Shown: positions 1-6,420 of the stretch, one piece after another | Layout: each line of letters starts with the position of its first letter | Position numbering within the stretch: position 1 is the stretch's first letter | Source of the DNA: Bacteroidales bacterium | GTDB taxonomy: Bacteria; Bacteroidota; Bacteroidia; Bacteroidales; GCA-2748055 | Assembly: GCA_023135025.1 (NCBI GenBank) | Contig: JAGLTY010000130.1 | Coordinates: 1-6,420 of the forward strand | Reading direction: 5' to 3' | DNA: 6,420 bases | Translations under genes and position numbers: made by a program | The notes under the pieces: generated by a model | Databases searched by the model: none | The model's input: the letters and a program-made list of their open reading frames with translations, nothing else | Told to the model about the DNA's origin: nothing

Positions 1-1
1 A

Positions 2-958
2 TATCCCAGTTTCGGAAACCTTGTCCCGCGGGATGTGGCTTCCCGCAATGCCAAGGAACAGTGTGATATAGGCAAAGGCGTTGGTGAAACCGGTCTTGCA
101 GTATATCTCGATTTTGAAGATGCCATCAAACGCCTTGGTAAAAATGTGATAGAAACCCGCTATGGAAATCTCTTCCAGATGTATGAAAAGATCGTGGACG
201 AAAATCCTTACGAAACGCCCATGATGATATATCCTGCGATACATTATACCATGGGTGGTATCTGGGTCGATTATGAATTACAGACTACCATTCCGGGGCT
301 TTTTGCAGCAGGTGAAGCCAATTTCTCCGATCATGGTGCCAACAGACTGGGGGCCTCGGCCCTGATGCAGGGACTTGCAGATGGCTATTTTGTGCTACCC
401 TACACCATCCAGAATTACCTGGCCGATGAGATCAATACACCCAGGTTTAAAACGGATATACCGGAATTTGAAACAGCGGAAAAGGAGGTGAAGGAGCAAC
501 TTGATAAGCTGATGGAGGTAAAAGGTACCATGAGTGTTGATACACTCCATAAAAAGCTTGGAAAAATCATGTGGGAGAATGTGGGAATGGCCCGGAACAA
601 AGAGAACCTGCAGAAAGCCATAGAAGAGATAGAGAAACTGAAGGAGGAGTTCTGGTTTAATGTGAATATTCCGGGTGAACTGAACGACCTGAACCCGGAA
701 CTGCAGAAGGCAAGCCGCCTGGCTGATTTCATTGAGCTGGGGGCTCTTATGGCCAGGGATGCACTCCATAGGGAGGAGTCGTGTGGCGGGCATTTCAGGG
801 AGGAGTTCCAAACCGAAGAGGGAGAGGCGCTGCGTAATGACAAGGATTTTACCTATGTGGCGGCCTGGGAGTATAAGGGAGAAGATAAGGAACCGGTGCT
901 TCACAAAGAACCGCTCAAATTTGAATACATAGAAGTAAAACAAAGGGATTATAAATAA
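2..958 (+). CDS. sdhA: Succinate dehydrogenase/fumarate reductase flavoprotein subunit, C-terminal half (5' end outside window)
   Basis: This is the FAD-bearing catalytic subunit of complex II, which interconverts succinate and fumarate at the cytoplasmic face of the membrane. The frame is open from base 2, so the gene starts upstream; 318 codons are visible, about half of a usual 640-residue subunit, and the N-terminal FAD-binding part is missing. Seen: a PRDVASR segment whose Arg (bases 29-31) matches the catalytic proton-donor Arg of the family, HYTMGG with the substrate-binding His at 242-244, and [17 protein letters not shown] with the substrate-binding Arg at 344-346. The rest (about bases 430-958) is the charged helical C-terminal domain, including [13 protein letters not shown]. 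The form resembles the Bacteroidota and Bacillus-type enzymes more than the E. coli one. Whether it runs mainly as fumarate reductase (frdA) or succinate dehydrogenase cannot be told from sequence. The in-frame GTG at 35 is an internal Val codon, not a start. Confidence 0.97.
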   Translation, partial: YPSFGNLVPRDVASRNAKEQCDIGKGVGETGLAVYLDFEDAIKRLGKNVIETRYGNLFQMYEKIVDENPYETPMMIYPAIHYTMGGIWVDYELQTTIPGLFAAGEANFSDHGANRLGASALMQGLADGYFVLPYTIQNYLADEINTPRFKTDIPEFETAEKEVKEQLDKLMEVKGTMSVDTLHKKLGKIMWENVGMARNKENLQKAIEEIEKLKEEFWFNVNIPGELNDLNPELQKASRLADFIELGALMARDALHREESCGGHFREEFQTEEGEALRNDKDFTYVAAWEYKGEDKEPVLHKEPLKFEYIEVKQRDYK

Positions 959-971
959 GAGACATTCTGCA

Positions 972-1709
972 ATGAACCTGAAACTGAAAATCTGGCGCCA
1001 GAAGGATCCCCATAGCAGGGGCAAGTTTGTAAACTACCGACTCAATGATATCTCCTCCGACAGTTCCTTCCTGGAGATGCTGGATGTCCTGAACGAAGAG
1101 CTGATCTCCAAAGGTGAGGAACCGGTCGTATATGACCACGACTGCAGGGAGGGGATCTGTGGAGCCTGTGGCCTGTATATAAATGGAAGGCCCCACGGCC
1201 CTGATTCGCTCATCACAGTTTGCCAGCTCCATATGCGCAAATTTAAAAATGGCGATACCATTGTCATCGAACCATGGAGAGCCAGGGCGTTCCCGGTGAT
1301 CAGGGACCTGATGGTTGACCGTGATGCTTTTGATACGTTGATACAGGAGGGGGGCTATGTCTCGGTCAATACAGGCAGCGCACCCGATGCCAACAGTATT
1401 CCTGTGAAAAAGTTATATGCAGATCTCTCCATGGATGCGGCTGCATGCATCGGTTGTGGAGCATGTGTTGCCGCATGTAAAAATGCATCGGCCATGCTCT
1501 TTGTGGGTGCAAAAGTATCGCACCTCACACTGCTTCCGCAGGGCAAAGTGGAATCGAACGAACGGGTCAGGGATATGGTGGCCAAAATGGATGAACTGGG
1601 ATTTGGAAACTGTACCAATACAGGAGCATGTGAAGCGGAATGTCCCAAGGGAATCAAACTCACCAATATTGCACGACTGAACAGGGAGTATTACAGAGCA
1701 ACCTTCTGA
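972..1709 (+). CDS. sdhB: Succinate dehydrogenase/fumarate reductase iron-sulfur subunit
   Basis: This subunit carries electrons between the FAD of SdhA and the quinone site in the membrane cytochrome b subunit. The protein is complete at 245 residues, a normal size. The N-terminal plant-type ferredoxin domain has a [2Fe-2S] site at C58, C63, C66 and C84. The C-terminal domain has [11 protein letters not shown] (C159, C162, C165, C169) and [14 protein letters not shown] (C214, C220, C224), the spacing expected for one [4Fe-4S] and one [3Fe-4S] cluster; by family logic C159/C162/C165/C224 hold the former and C169/C214/C220 the latter. C169 is followed by Lys-Asn instead of the common Pro, which I regard as a lineage trait. 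The ATG lies 13 bp after the sdhA stop, so the two are surely cotranscribed; there is no strong ribosome-binding site. No cytochrome gene follows, so it should lie upstream of sdhA. frdB would be an equally valid name. Confidence 0.97.
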   Translation: MNLKLKIWRQKDPHSRGKFVNYRLNDISSDSSFLEMLDVLNEELISKGEEPVVYDHDCREGICGACGLYINGRPHGPDSLITVCQLHMRKFKNGDTIVIEPWRARAFPVIRDLMVDRDAFDTLIQEGGYVSVNTGSAPDANSIPVKKLYADLSMDAAACIGCGACVAACKNASAMLFVGAKVSHLTLLPQGKVESNERVRDMVAKMDELGFGNCTNTGACEAECPKGIKLTNIARLNREYYRATF

Positions 1710-1744
1710 TCGCCCCGCCTTTAAGATGACTTGCAGTGTGACAT

Positions 1745-3133
1745 TTAAACACTCATGGTCTCCTCCACCTCTTCCACCGTTTTGGGGATGGGTGTTCCCA
1801 GCACCCTGCTTCCCGTTTCGGTAATCAGTACGTCATCCTCGATCCTCACTCCGCCAAATCCCCGGTACTTCTCTACCTGGTCGTAGTTGATGAATTGTGA
1901 ATGCTTCTTCTCCCCTTTCCACTGATCAATCAGGGCCGGGATAAAATAGCATCCAGGCTCATTGGTCACCACGAACCCCGGCTCCAGCTCGCGCCCCAGC
2001 CTCAGGTATGCCAGGCCAAACTGATCGCTTCGTTTCAGCGACTCGCTGTAACCAACATTGTTTTCGCCCAACCCCTCCATATCATGTACATCAAGTCCAA
2101 GCATATGACCCAGTCCGTGCGGAAAAAACAGCGCATGTGCCCCGGCTGCCACTGCCTCATCCAGATCGCCTTTCATAATTCCCAGCTCTTTTAGTCCGCC
2201 TGCAATGATCCGGGCAGCCATCAGGTGAACCTCCCTGTAGGGGCGGCCGGGCAGAGAGGCCTTGATGGTTTCACTATTTGCCTGTAATACAATATTATAT
2301 ATATCCTTCTGCTGTGTGGAGAATTTTCCTCCCACAGGGTAGGTTCTTGTAATATCGCTGGCATAGCCCATGGTTGTCTCTGCACCTGCATCACAAACAA
2401 CCATCCTCCCCTCGGTAAGCTCATTGCCATGATAATGGTTGTGCAGAGTCTGACCATCCATACTTAATATCACCGGGAAAGAGACTGGGCCGCCATGCGA
2501 AAGTGCGATCCCCTCAATGGCACCGGCCAGCTCCCTCTCAAAATTACCGGGATAGGCCATCTTCATGGCTGTGGTATGCATGATCCGGGCCACATCCACT
2601 GCTTTCTCGATTTCGCTGATCTCGTATTGATCTTTTATGGAACGCAGCTTCACCACCGATGCAATCAACTCCTGTGAAATCAATTTGGACACCTCTTCGT
2701 AATCCACTCCTATCAACTGCGCCAGTTTAACAACATGGTCGCCACGGTAAGTGGGGAGAAGGTGCACTTTCCGACCCGATTGCAAAGCCTGTTTCAGAAA
2801 TGCTGTAAGGTCATTTAGCGATGCCGACGATTCAACGGCCACCTCTTTAGCCAGGTCGCTTACAGCAGGCTGTTCTCCCATCCAGATTATATCATCTATG
2901 GTGAAATCATCACCATAGAGCCTGTCCTGATCACCGTCCACATCACACACTCCATAAAAGCCGGGCTTGTTGATCCCGAAAAAATATAGAAAGCTGCTAT
3001 CCTGCCGAAAGTGGTAGGTATTGGCCCCGTAATTCATGGAACTCTCCTCATTGCCGGGAAATAGGATAATACCATCACCAACCATTTCTCGTAACATTTT
3101 CCTTCGCTGCCAGTAAACCTCTTTTGCAAACAT
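1745..3133 (-). CDS. pepP: Xaa-Pro aminopeptidase (aminopeptidase P, peptidase family M24B)
   Basis: This cytoplasmic metallopeptidase removes an N-terminal residue that precedes proline. The 462 residues fit the aminopeptidase P family: an N-terminal creatinase-like AMP_N domain (about 1-135) and a pita-bread M24 catalytic domain (about 175-440). All five dinuclear metal ligands can be placed by alignment to E. coli PepP: D248 (CDAGAE), D260 (ASDITRTYP), H343 (HGLGHMLGLDVHD), E392 (TNEPG) and E432 (RIEDD). The accessory histidines H233, H339 and H350 are also present, so the enzyme should be active, probably with Mn. There is no signal peptide. The ATG at 3133 is chosen because an in-frame TAA lies seven codons upstream and the protein aligns from its first residues. 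It converges on sdhB with a 35 bp gap and diverges from the gene at 3411. Its promoter must lie in the 277 bp spacer, but I find only a weak candidate. Substrate range is unknown; a general peptide-salvage role is inferred. Confidence 0.95.
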   Translation of the reverse strand: MFAKEVYWQRRKMLREMVGDGIILFPGNEESSMNYGANTYHFRQDSSFLYFFGINKPGFYGVCDVDGDQDRLYGDDFTIDDIIWMGEQPAVSDLAKEVAVESSASLNDLTAFLKQALQSGRKVHLLPTYRGDHVVKLAQLIGVDYEEVSKLISQELIASVVKLRSIKDQYEISEIEKAVDVARIMHTTAMKMAYPGNFERELAGAIEGIALSHGGPVSFPVILSMDGQTLHNHYHGNELTEGRMVVCDAGAETTMGYASDITRTYPVGGKFSTQQKDIYNIVLQANSETIKASLPGRPYREVHLMAARIIAGGLKELGIMKGDLDEAVAAGAHALFFPHGLGHMLGLDVHDMEGLGENNVGYSESLKRSDQFGLAYLRLGRELEPGFVVTNEPGCYFIPALIDQWKGEKKHSQFINYDQVEKYRGFGGVRIEDDVLITETGSRVLGTPIPKTVEEVEETMSV

Positions 3134-3262
3134 AGTTTTCTCTGTTTTTCGTTAAAAATTTAATAAAAATAAAAGTAGCCTCATTTTTTGACAAACGGCA
3201 TGATTCAAATAATAAGTTTCATTTAATCCGGAACTGTTTTATGGTGAAACGGGGAGAATTTC

Positions 3263-3293
3263 TTTGGCGGAACATGGATATGCAATAATTTTG
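3263..3293 (+). promoter_or_regulatory. Bacteroidota-type housekeeping promoter (TTTG-N19-TAATTTTG)
   Basis: TTTG at 3263-3266 is followed after exactly 19 bases by TAATTTTG at 3286-3293. This is a full match to the -33/-7 consensus (TTTG ... TAnnTTTG) of the primary sigma factor of Bacteroides and relatives. It points toward the gene at 3411. Transcription would begin near 3298-3302 and give a leader of about 110 bases. A second -7-like element, TATATTCG at 3357-3364, matches 7 of 8 positions but has no TTTG at the right distance. Confidence 0.7.
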
Positions 3294-3323
3294 TAACCTT
3301 TTCATACACAAAGCGTAAAAAAA

Positions 3324-3366
3324 TGCGAATAGTGCTGTCATCCTCTATGATTTTTATATATTCGCA
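3324..3366. repeat. Perfect 8-bp inverted repeat in the predicted leader of the 3411 gene
   Basis: TGCGAATA (3324-3331) and TATTCGCA (3359-3366) are exact reverse complements with 27 bases between them. Inside the loop a smaller hairpin is possible: TCAT (3338-3341) with ATGA (3347-3350) around CCTCT. The element lies between the predicted transcription start and the ATG, 45 bases before the ATG. It could be a leader RNA hairpin or an operator, but an 8-bp repeat in A/T-rich sequence may also arise by chance. The remainder of the 3134-3410 spacer shows no gene, no tRNA and no known riboswitch pattern. Confidence 0.4.
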
Positions 3367-3410
3367 GTTGGAGAGCCATTTATTAACCTGTTGTCAACAA
3401 TTTTACTAAC

Positions 3411-4145
3411 ATGCCCTACCGTCGTTTACCCAACACAGACTCTGCACGGCTTAAATCTTTGAAGTCGGCATACGAAAAAGGAAAAGATCTTCCACCATTT
3501 AAGCTGGCATTTAGTCCGAACTCCTTACGGAAAATGCAAGCGGCGCTCCCCCAATTTGAAAATGCCATCAGCGAGCACAAAAATTCACTGAACCTCCAGA
3601 CGGAAAAAAACAGAGAGTATCAGAAGCGACTGAAGAAGGTCCGGCTCTACATTTCTCACTTTGTTCAGGTGGTAAACCTGGCCATCGTCAGGGGCGACCT
3701 GGCTCCTGATACAAGGAACTATTTCGGGCTTGAAGAGGATGAAAGAAAGGTCCCTTCCCTCTCAACTGAAGAGGATGTGATCAGGTGGGGAGAGCAACTA
3801 ATTGAAGGTGAAAAGAAAAGGCGTAACAGGGGGATAAATCCTGTAACCAATCCAACCATTGCTGTACTGAAGGTTCATTTCGACAAATTTATGGAGTATC
3901 ATAATTATCAGAAAAGCCTGAAGAAACGGAGTCAGCGCGCACAGGAGCAGCTGAACGAACGACGTTCACAAATCGATGGCGTGATTCAGCAGATATGGAA
4001 CGAGGTAGAGCACACCTATGACGACCTTCCCGAAGAGATGCGCAGGGAGAAAGCTATGGAATATGGCCTGGTGTATGTCTTCCGTAAAAATGAATTAAAC
4101 AATGCTACACTTTTTCAATCTCACCGGGTAGAGGATATCGACTAG
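3411..4145 (+). CDS. Conserved-type hypothetical helical protein with an internal duplication
   Basis: I know no function for this 244-residue protein; its opening MPYRRLPNTD resembles hypothetical proteins of Bacteroidota. It has no signal peptide, no membrane segment, no cysteine pattern and no enzyme motif, so it is probably a cytoplasmic protein. It is rich in Lys, Arg, Glu and Gln and should be mostly alpha-helical, with amphipathic stretches near 48-92 and 155-202. Residues 36-108 and 147-221 look like two diverged copies of one unit: each begins SPNSL or NPTI, has a Phe and a Lys at matching places (F49/F160, K57/K168), a basic helix leading to VRLYISHFV or IDGVIQQIW, then a turn with Leu and Pro and a final Y-FGL or EYGL. 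A linker with RWGEQLIEGEKKRR joins them. The ATG has no strong ribosome-binding site, but a good promoter lies about 120 bp upstream. The last 13 codons overlap the convergent gene. A scaffold or nucleic-acid-related role is possible but not shown. Confidence 0.85.
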   Translation: MPYRRLPNTDSARLKSLKSAYEKGKDLPPFKLAFSPNSLRKMQAALPQFENAISEHKNSLNLQTEKNREYQKRLKKVRLYISHFVQVVNLAIVRGDLAPDTRNYFGLEEDERKVPSLSTEEDVIRWGEQLIEGEKKRRNRGINPVTNPTIAVLKVHFDKFMEYHNYQKSLKKRSQRAQEQLNERRSQIDGVIQQIWNEVEHTYDDLPEEMRREKAMEYGLVYVFRKNELNNATLFQSHRVEDID

Positions 4146-5055
4146 TATATCTTTTTGCCTGGGAATACCAGAGCGCCCCGAAAATGAGAAATAGTGCCAG
4201 GCTGATTACCGCCGCCACAGGTATCAGTGTACTTGTACCAATCTCCTCCAGCATATCGTCTGCACTTCCCCTGGAATTAAAATAGTAATAGATCACCCCC
4301 ATGGCATTGTTTACAAAATGGGCCAGGATGGGATACCAGATGGAACGTCCGTAAAACATCAGGTAGCCCAGTATCACGCCAAGCACAAACCTCGGCAGGA
4401 AAGAGAAAAACTGAAAGTGAAACGCGCTGAAAAGCAGGGCTGTAATCAATATGGCCAGGTGGGTTTTTTTGACCATATCGAGCAATAATCTCTGTAGGAG
4501 TCCTCTGAATATCAACTCCTCTCCCACTGCAGCTATAACCCCGATCATCAACAGGTTCACCAGCAGGCCACCTACACTTTTAGTGGCAGTAAAAGCCACC
4601 ATCATCTCTTCCGCTGCACTCTCCAGTGTGCGAAGCAGCTGGTCGAGTGCCCTGATGGGAATCTCCATCTTCATGTTAATCTCGGCCATGTAGTTGATAA
4701 ACGGGATCACCGAAACCATCATGAATATGACCAGTAACATGGGTACCATACCTGTCTGGTTCCGGAATTTATAATAGGAGAAGAGATCCCCTTCAAAAAG
4801 ATAAGAGAAGAGGAGTGCCGGCACAATAAATGTTCCAACAGAACCCAGCATCTGAATTAATTTTGATGCTGCCACATAGTTGGGGTCATTATAAGTTCCC
4901 AGGGCCAGGATATCTGAAATGCTAAAACCATATATCCATGCAGCCAGAAATGCACCCATGAATTGGAAGGCCAAACCAAGGATAAAAAGTATCACCACGG
5001 AGAAAAGAAACTTCTCAGCAGGCCTCAATCCAGCAAGCAATGCTCTCTTCGGCAT
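4105..5055 (-). CDS. CPBP family intramembrane glutamic endopeptidase (CAAX/Rce1-like, Abi superfamily)
   Basis: This is a multi-pass inner-membrane protein of 316 residues with about eight hydrophobic segments (roughly 15-40, 66-88, 104-121, 162-180, 198-217, 221-238, 240-258, 275-297). All three signatures of the CPBP (type II CAAX protease) family are intact: EELIFR (E179, E180, R184), FSAFH (F209, H213) and HFVNN (H246, N250). E179/E180 and the histidines form the expected active site within the membrane, so it is probably a working protease. The substrate is unknown: bacterial relatives have been tied to peptide maturation, immunity to self-made bacteriocins and quorum signalling, but no precursor peptide or bacteriocin gene is seen nearby. 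The ATG at 5055 is followed by a basic N-terminus (PKRALLAGLR) before the first membrane helix. It diverges from dusB with an 80 bp spacer. Its 3' end overlaps the convergent 3411 gene by 41 bp. No convincing promoter was found on this strand. Confidence 0.93.
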   Translation of the reverse strand: MPKRALLAGLRPAEKFLFSVVILFILGLAFQFMGAFLAAWIYGFSISDILALGTYNDPNYVAASKLIQMLGSVGTFIVPALLFSYLFEGDLFSYYKFRNQTGMVPMLLVIFMMVSVIPFINYMAEINMKMEIPIRALDQLLRTLESAAEEMMVAFTATKSVGGLLVNLLMIGVIAAVGEELIFRGLLQRLLLDMVKKTHLAILITALLFSAFHFQFFSFLPRFVLGVILGYLMFYGRSIWYPILAHFVNNAMGVIYYYFNSRGSADDMLEEIGTSTLIPVAAVISLALFLIFGALWYSQAKRYTSRYPLPGEIEKV

Positions 5056-5064
5056 GATTTTTTG

Positions 5065-5072
5065 TAATTTTG
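5065..5072 (+). promoter_or_regulatory. Probable -7 promoter element for dusB
   Basis: TAATTTTG is a perfect TAnnTTTG match and the same octamer as the -7 element at 3286-3293. It lies 63 bp before the dusB ATG, giving a predicted leader of about 55 bases. No TTTG sits 19-20 bases upstream (that position falls in the first codons of the divergent membrane protease gene), so the -33 half is weak or missing. The element is only 10 bp from the start codon of the divergent gene. Confidence 0.5.
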
Positions 5073-5135
5073 CGGCGGACTAAAGGCACAAAGAAAGCAA
5101 ATTGCACTGTTAGTTCCTACAATAATTTTTAGACC

Positions 5136-6149
5136 ATGCGCATAGGAGATCTTGATCTTGGAGACCAGCCTGTTTTTCTTGCACCCATGGAAGATATCAC
5201 CGATCCTTCATTTCGATATCTCTGCAAGAAATTTGGAGCCGATGTGATGTACACTGAATTTATCTCTTCGGACGGACTTATCCGAAATGGCGCAAAGAGT
5301 GTGAAAAAACTGGACATTCTCGATTATGAGCGACCCATGGGGATCCAGCTCTATGGACATATTGTAGAGTCGATGGTGGAGGCCACCCACAGGGCGGTTG
5401 AAGCCAAACCAGAGATCATTGATATCAACTATGGCTGTCCGGTACGTAAGATCGCCAACCGGGGAGCCGGAGCCGGAATGCTTGCCAACATCCCCCTGAT
5501 GATGGAGATGACCAGGGCCATCGTGGAGGCCTCTTCTATTCCGGTAACAGTTAAAACCAGGCTGGGATGGGATGACCAACAGAAAATCATTGTGAAGGTA
5601 GCCGAACAGTTGCAGGACCAGGGAATCACTGCACTCACCATTCATGGACGCACCCGTGCCCAGATGTATAAAGGATCGGCCGACTGGACACTGATAGGAG
5701 ATGTAAAACAGAATCCCAGGATGCATATACCCATTATCGGTAACGGCGATATTTCCAACCCGGTAGAGGCCAGGGAGGCCTTTGACCATTATGGGGTAGA
5801 TGGCATCATGATCGGTAGGGCAGCGGTTGGAAAGCCGTGGTTATTCAAACATATAAAACACTATCTGCAAACGGGCGACCTGCTGCCTGAACCCACAGTT
5901 TCTGAGAAGGTGGACATGGCCAGAATGCAATTTGAAAAATCACTGGAGTTTAAGGAGGGTCCCGTCGGAATTTATGAAATGCGCAGGCACTTCTCCAACT
6001 ACTTCAAAGGGCTTCCCCACTTTAAGGAGATGCGCCTGAAACTGCTCACCTCCCGGAATGTGGATGAGATCTTTTCACTGCTGGAGCGGATCAGGGAGCT
6101 ATATGGCGAAGAGCGACCGGAGATAGCCGGTGGATTCTGGGACCAGTAA
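5136..6149 (+). CDS. dusB: tRNA-dihydrouridine synthase, DusB type
   Basis: This FMN enzyme reduces uridine to dihydrouridine in tRNA, using NADPH. Its 337 residues match the DusB/NifR3 family from end to end. The N-terminal TIM barrel (about 1-240) opens with APMEDITDPSFR (15-27), a typical FMN-binding start, and contains Q71 (IQLYG), NYGCP with the catalytic proton-donor C101, K140 (VTVKTRLGW), H170 (IHGRTR), GNGDI (202-206) and GRAA (228-231). The C-terminal helical tRNA-binding domain (about 250-325) includes MRRHFSNYFKGLPH. The ATG at 5136 places the family's MRIGDLDLGD-type start correctly; no Shine-Dalgarno is evident. It appears to be a single-gene unit, convergent with nadB. Which tRNA positions it modifies is not evident from sequence; DusB is the usual lone Dus in many bacteria. 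Confidence 0.96.
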   Translation: MRIGDLDLGDQPVFLAPMEDITDPSFRYLCKKFGADVMYTEFISSDGLIRNGAKSVKKLDILDYERPMGIQLYGHIVESMVEATHRAVEAKPEIIDINYGCPVRKIANRGAGAGMLANIPLMMEMTRAIVEASSIPVTVKTRLGWDDQQKIIVKVAEQLQDQGITALTIHGRTRAQMYKGSADWTLIGDVKQNPRMHIPIIGNGDISNPVEAREAFDHYGVDGIMIGRAAVGKPWLFKHIKHYLQTGDLLPEPTVSEKVDMARMQFEKSLEFKEGPVGIYEMRRHFSNYFKGLPHFKEMRLKLLTSRNVDEIFSLLERIRELYGEERPEIAGGFWDQ

Positions 6150-6151
6150 CA

Positions 6152-6173
6152 GACCTGAGGCGGACCTGAGGCG
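6152..6173. repeat. Tandem 11-bp direct repeat in the dusB-nadB spacer
   Basis: GACCTGAGGCG occurs twice in direct succession (6152-6162 and 6163-6173), starting two bases after the dusB stop codon. The heptamer GCGGACC at the junction (6160-6166) recurs at 6195-6201 in the same spacer. The spacer is clearly richer in G and C than the other intergenic stretches here. Function is unknown; it may be slippage or part of a dispersed intergenic repeat. Confidence 0.6.
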
Positions 6174-6185
6174 AACCCCGTGAAG

Positions 6186-6209
6186 GATCACGTAGCGGAC
6201 CGGGTGATC
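6186..6209. repeat. Short inverted repeat at the nadB stop, possible two-way terminator
   Basis: GATCAC (6186-6191) and GTGATC (6204-6209) can pair around a 12-base loop. CCCG (6177-6180) and CGGG (6201-6204) offer a competing pairing. The site sits where dusB and nadB transcripts converge, so a bidirectional terminator is reasonable, but there is no T-run on either strand and the right arm overlaps the nadB stop codon. Treat this as tentative. Confidence 0.25.
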
Positions 6210-6420
6210 ACTCCTGGTCACTGCGCCTGGGATAGTCCAGGTTGTAGTGCAGTCCCCTGCTCTCTTTACGGGCCTGGGCCATTTTGATGACCAGGTAACC
6301 AACGTTGATCAGGTTGCGCAGCTGACAAATCTTAAGGGAAAGTTTAGATTTTTTATAAAGTTCTTCTGTCTCCCTGTAAATGATCTCCAATCTTGCAGTG
6401 GCCCTTTCCAGGCGGAGATC
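6208..6420 (-). CDS. nadB: L-aspartate oxidase, C-terminal fragment (5' end outside window)
   Basis: L-aspartate oxidase makes iminoaspartate from aspartate, the first step of de novo NAD synthesis, and passes it to quinolinate synthase NadA. Seventy codons are visible, open to the window edge, ending in TGA at 6208-6210. They cover only the C-terminal helical domain: RLERATARL, then LRNLINVGYLVIKMAQARK and ESRGLHYNLDYP. The last matches the strongly conserved ARKESRGLH-x-x-DYP tail of NadB, which is why I prefer it to the related SdhA, whose C-terminus lacks this motif. The FAD-binding and catalytic regions lie outside. The tail after LDYP (RRSDQE) is short. The gene faces dusB with a 58 bp spacer. 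Whether nadA or nadC adjoin it cannot be seen. Confidence 0.93.
   Translation of the reverse strand, partial: DLRLERATARLEIIYRETEELYKKSKLSLKICQLRNLINVGYLVIKMAQARKESRGLHYNLDYPRRSDQE

Noticed and set aside
395..1024. A 209-codon open frame on the minus strand across the sdhA 3' end and sdhB 5' end
   Set aside because: It lies opposite clearly conserved complex II coding sequence, has a low-complexity Phe/Leu-rich translation with no recognisable domain, and is best read as a shadow of the real frame.
1735..1753. AGTGT (1735-1739) and ACACT (1749-1753) as a terminator between convergent sdhB and pepP
   Set aside because: The stem is only 5 bp, A/T-rich in the loop and without a T-run; this is within what chance gives, although some terminator must exist here.
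3170..3195. Candidate pepP promoter on the minus strand (TACTTTTA at 3177-3170, TTTG at 3195-3192)
   Set aside because: The -7 element has one mismatch at the final G and the spacing to TTTG is 14 rather than about 19, so the match is too weak to annotate.
4159..4171. CTGG-loop-CCAG hairpin just after the 3411 gene stop as a terminator
   Set aside because: A 4-bp stem inside the coding sequence of the CPBP gene with no T-run is not credible evidence.
5101..5130. Second dusB promoter, TTG then TAATTTTT at 5123-5130
   Set aside because: It has a mismatch at the last position and would start transcription at about the ATG, leaving no leader.
5208..5789. A 193-codon open frame on the minus strand inside dusB
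   Set aside because: It is antisense to the conserved FMN-binding barrel of dusB and shows no family motif; it is a by-product of codon use in dusB.
1..6420. A new defence, mobile or secretion system
   Set aside because: Every gene but one is a familiar core function, there are no transposase, integrase, nuclease or toxin motifs, no terminal repeats, and no abrupt change of codon style across the genes. The CPBP protein belongs to a superfamily once named Abi, but that name alone does not indicate a phage-defence role.

Overview
The window is a stretch of ordinary bacterial core genome, most likely from a member of the Bacteroidota (probably Bacteroidales or a relative). The assignment rests on the Bacteroidota-type promoter signature TTTG-N19-TAnnTTTG (a full match at 3263-3293, a second perfect -7 element at 5065-5072), A/T-rich leaders with no strong Shine-Dalgarno, the FrdA/SdhA active-site segment [17 protein letters not shown] typical of that phylum, and a lineage-type hypothetical protein starting MPYRRLPNTD. 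Placement below phylum is inference.

Layout: bases 2-958 (+) are the C-terminal half of the flavoprotein subunit of succinate dehydrogenase/fumarate reductase, followed after 13 bp by the complete iron-sulfur subunit (972-1709, +). This is the 3' end of a respiratory complex II operon whose cytochrome b gene would lie upstream. Converging on it with a 35 bp gap is a metal-dependent Xaa-Pro aminopeptidase (1745-3133, -). An A/T-rich divergent spacer of 277 bp (3134-3410) carries a strong promoter match and an 8-bp inverted repeat in the predicted leader of the next gene. That gene (3411-4145, +) encodes a helical 244-residue protein of unknown function that looks internally duplicated. Its 3' end overlaps by 41 bp the 3' end of a convergent membrane protease of the CPBP/CAAX (Rce1-like) family (4105-5055, -). 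An 80 bp divergent spacer separates this from a tRNA-dihydrouridine synthase, dusB (5136-6149, +). The window closes with the C-terminal end of L-aspartate oxidase, nadB (6208-6420, -), converging on dusB across a 58 bp spacer that holds a tandem 11-bp repeat.

The genes do not form one pathway. Their jobs are anaerobic or aerobic respiration (complex II), peptide turnover, membrane proteolysis, tRNA modification and NAD synthesis; apart from the sdhAB pair, each appears to be its own transcription unit. I see no rRNA, tRNA, CRISPR array, insertion sequence, phage gene or toxin-antitoxin pair, and no evidence for a new multi-gene system. The items most worth a second look are the duplicated hypothetical protein, its promoter and leader, and the 41 bp convergent overlap.
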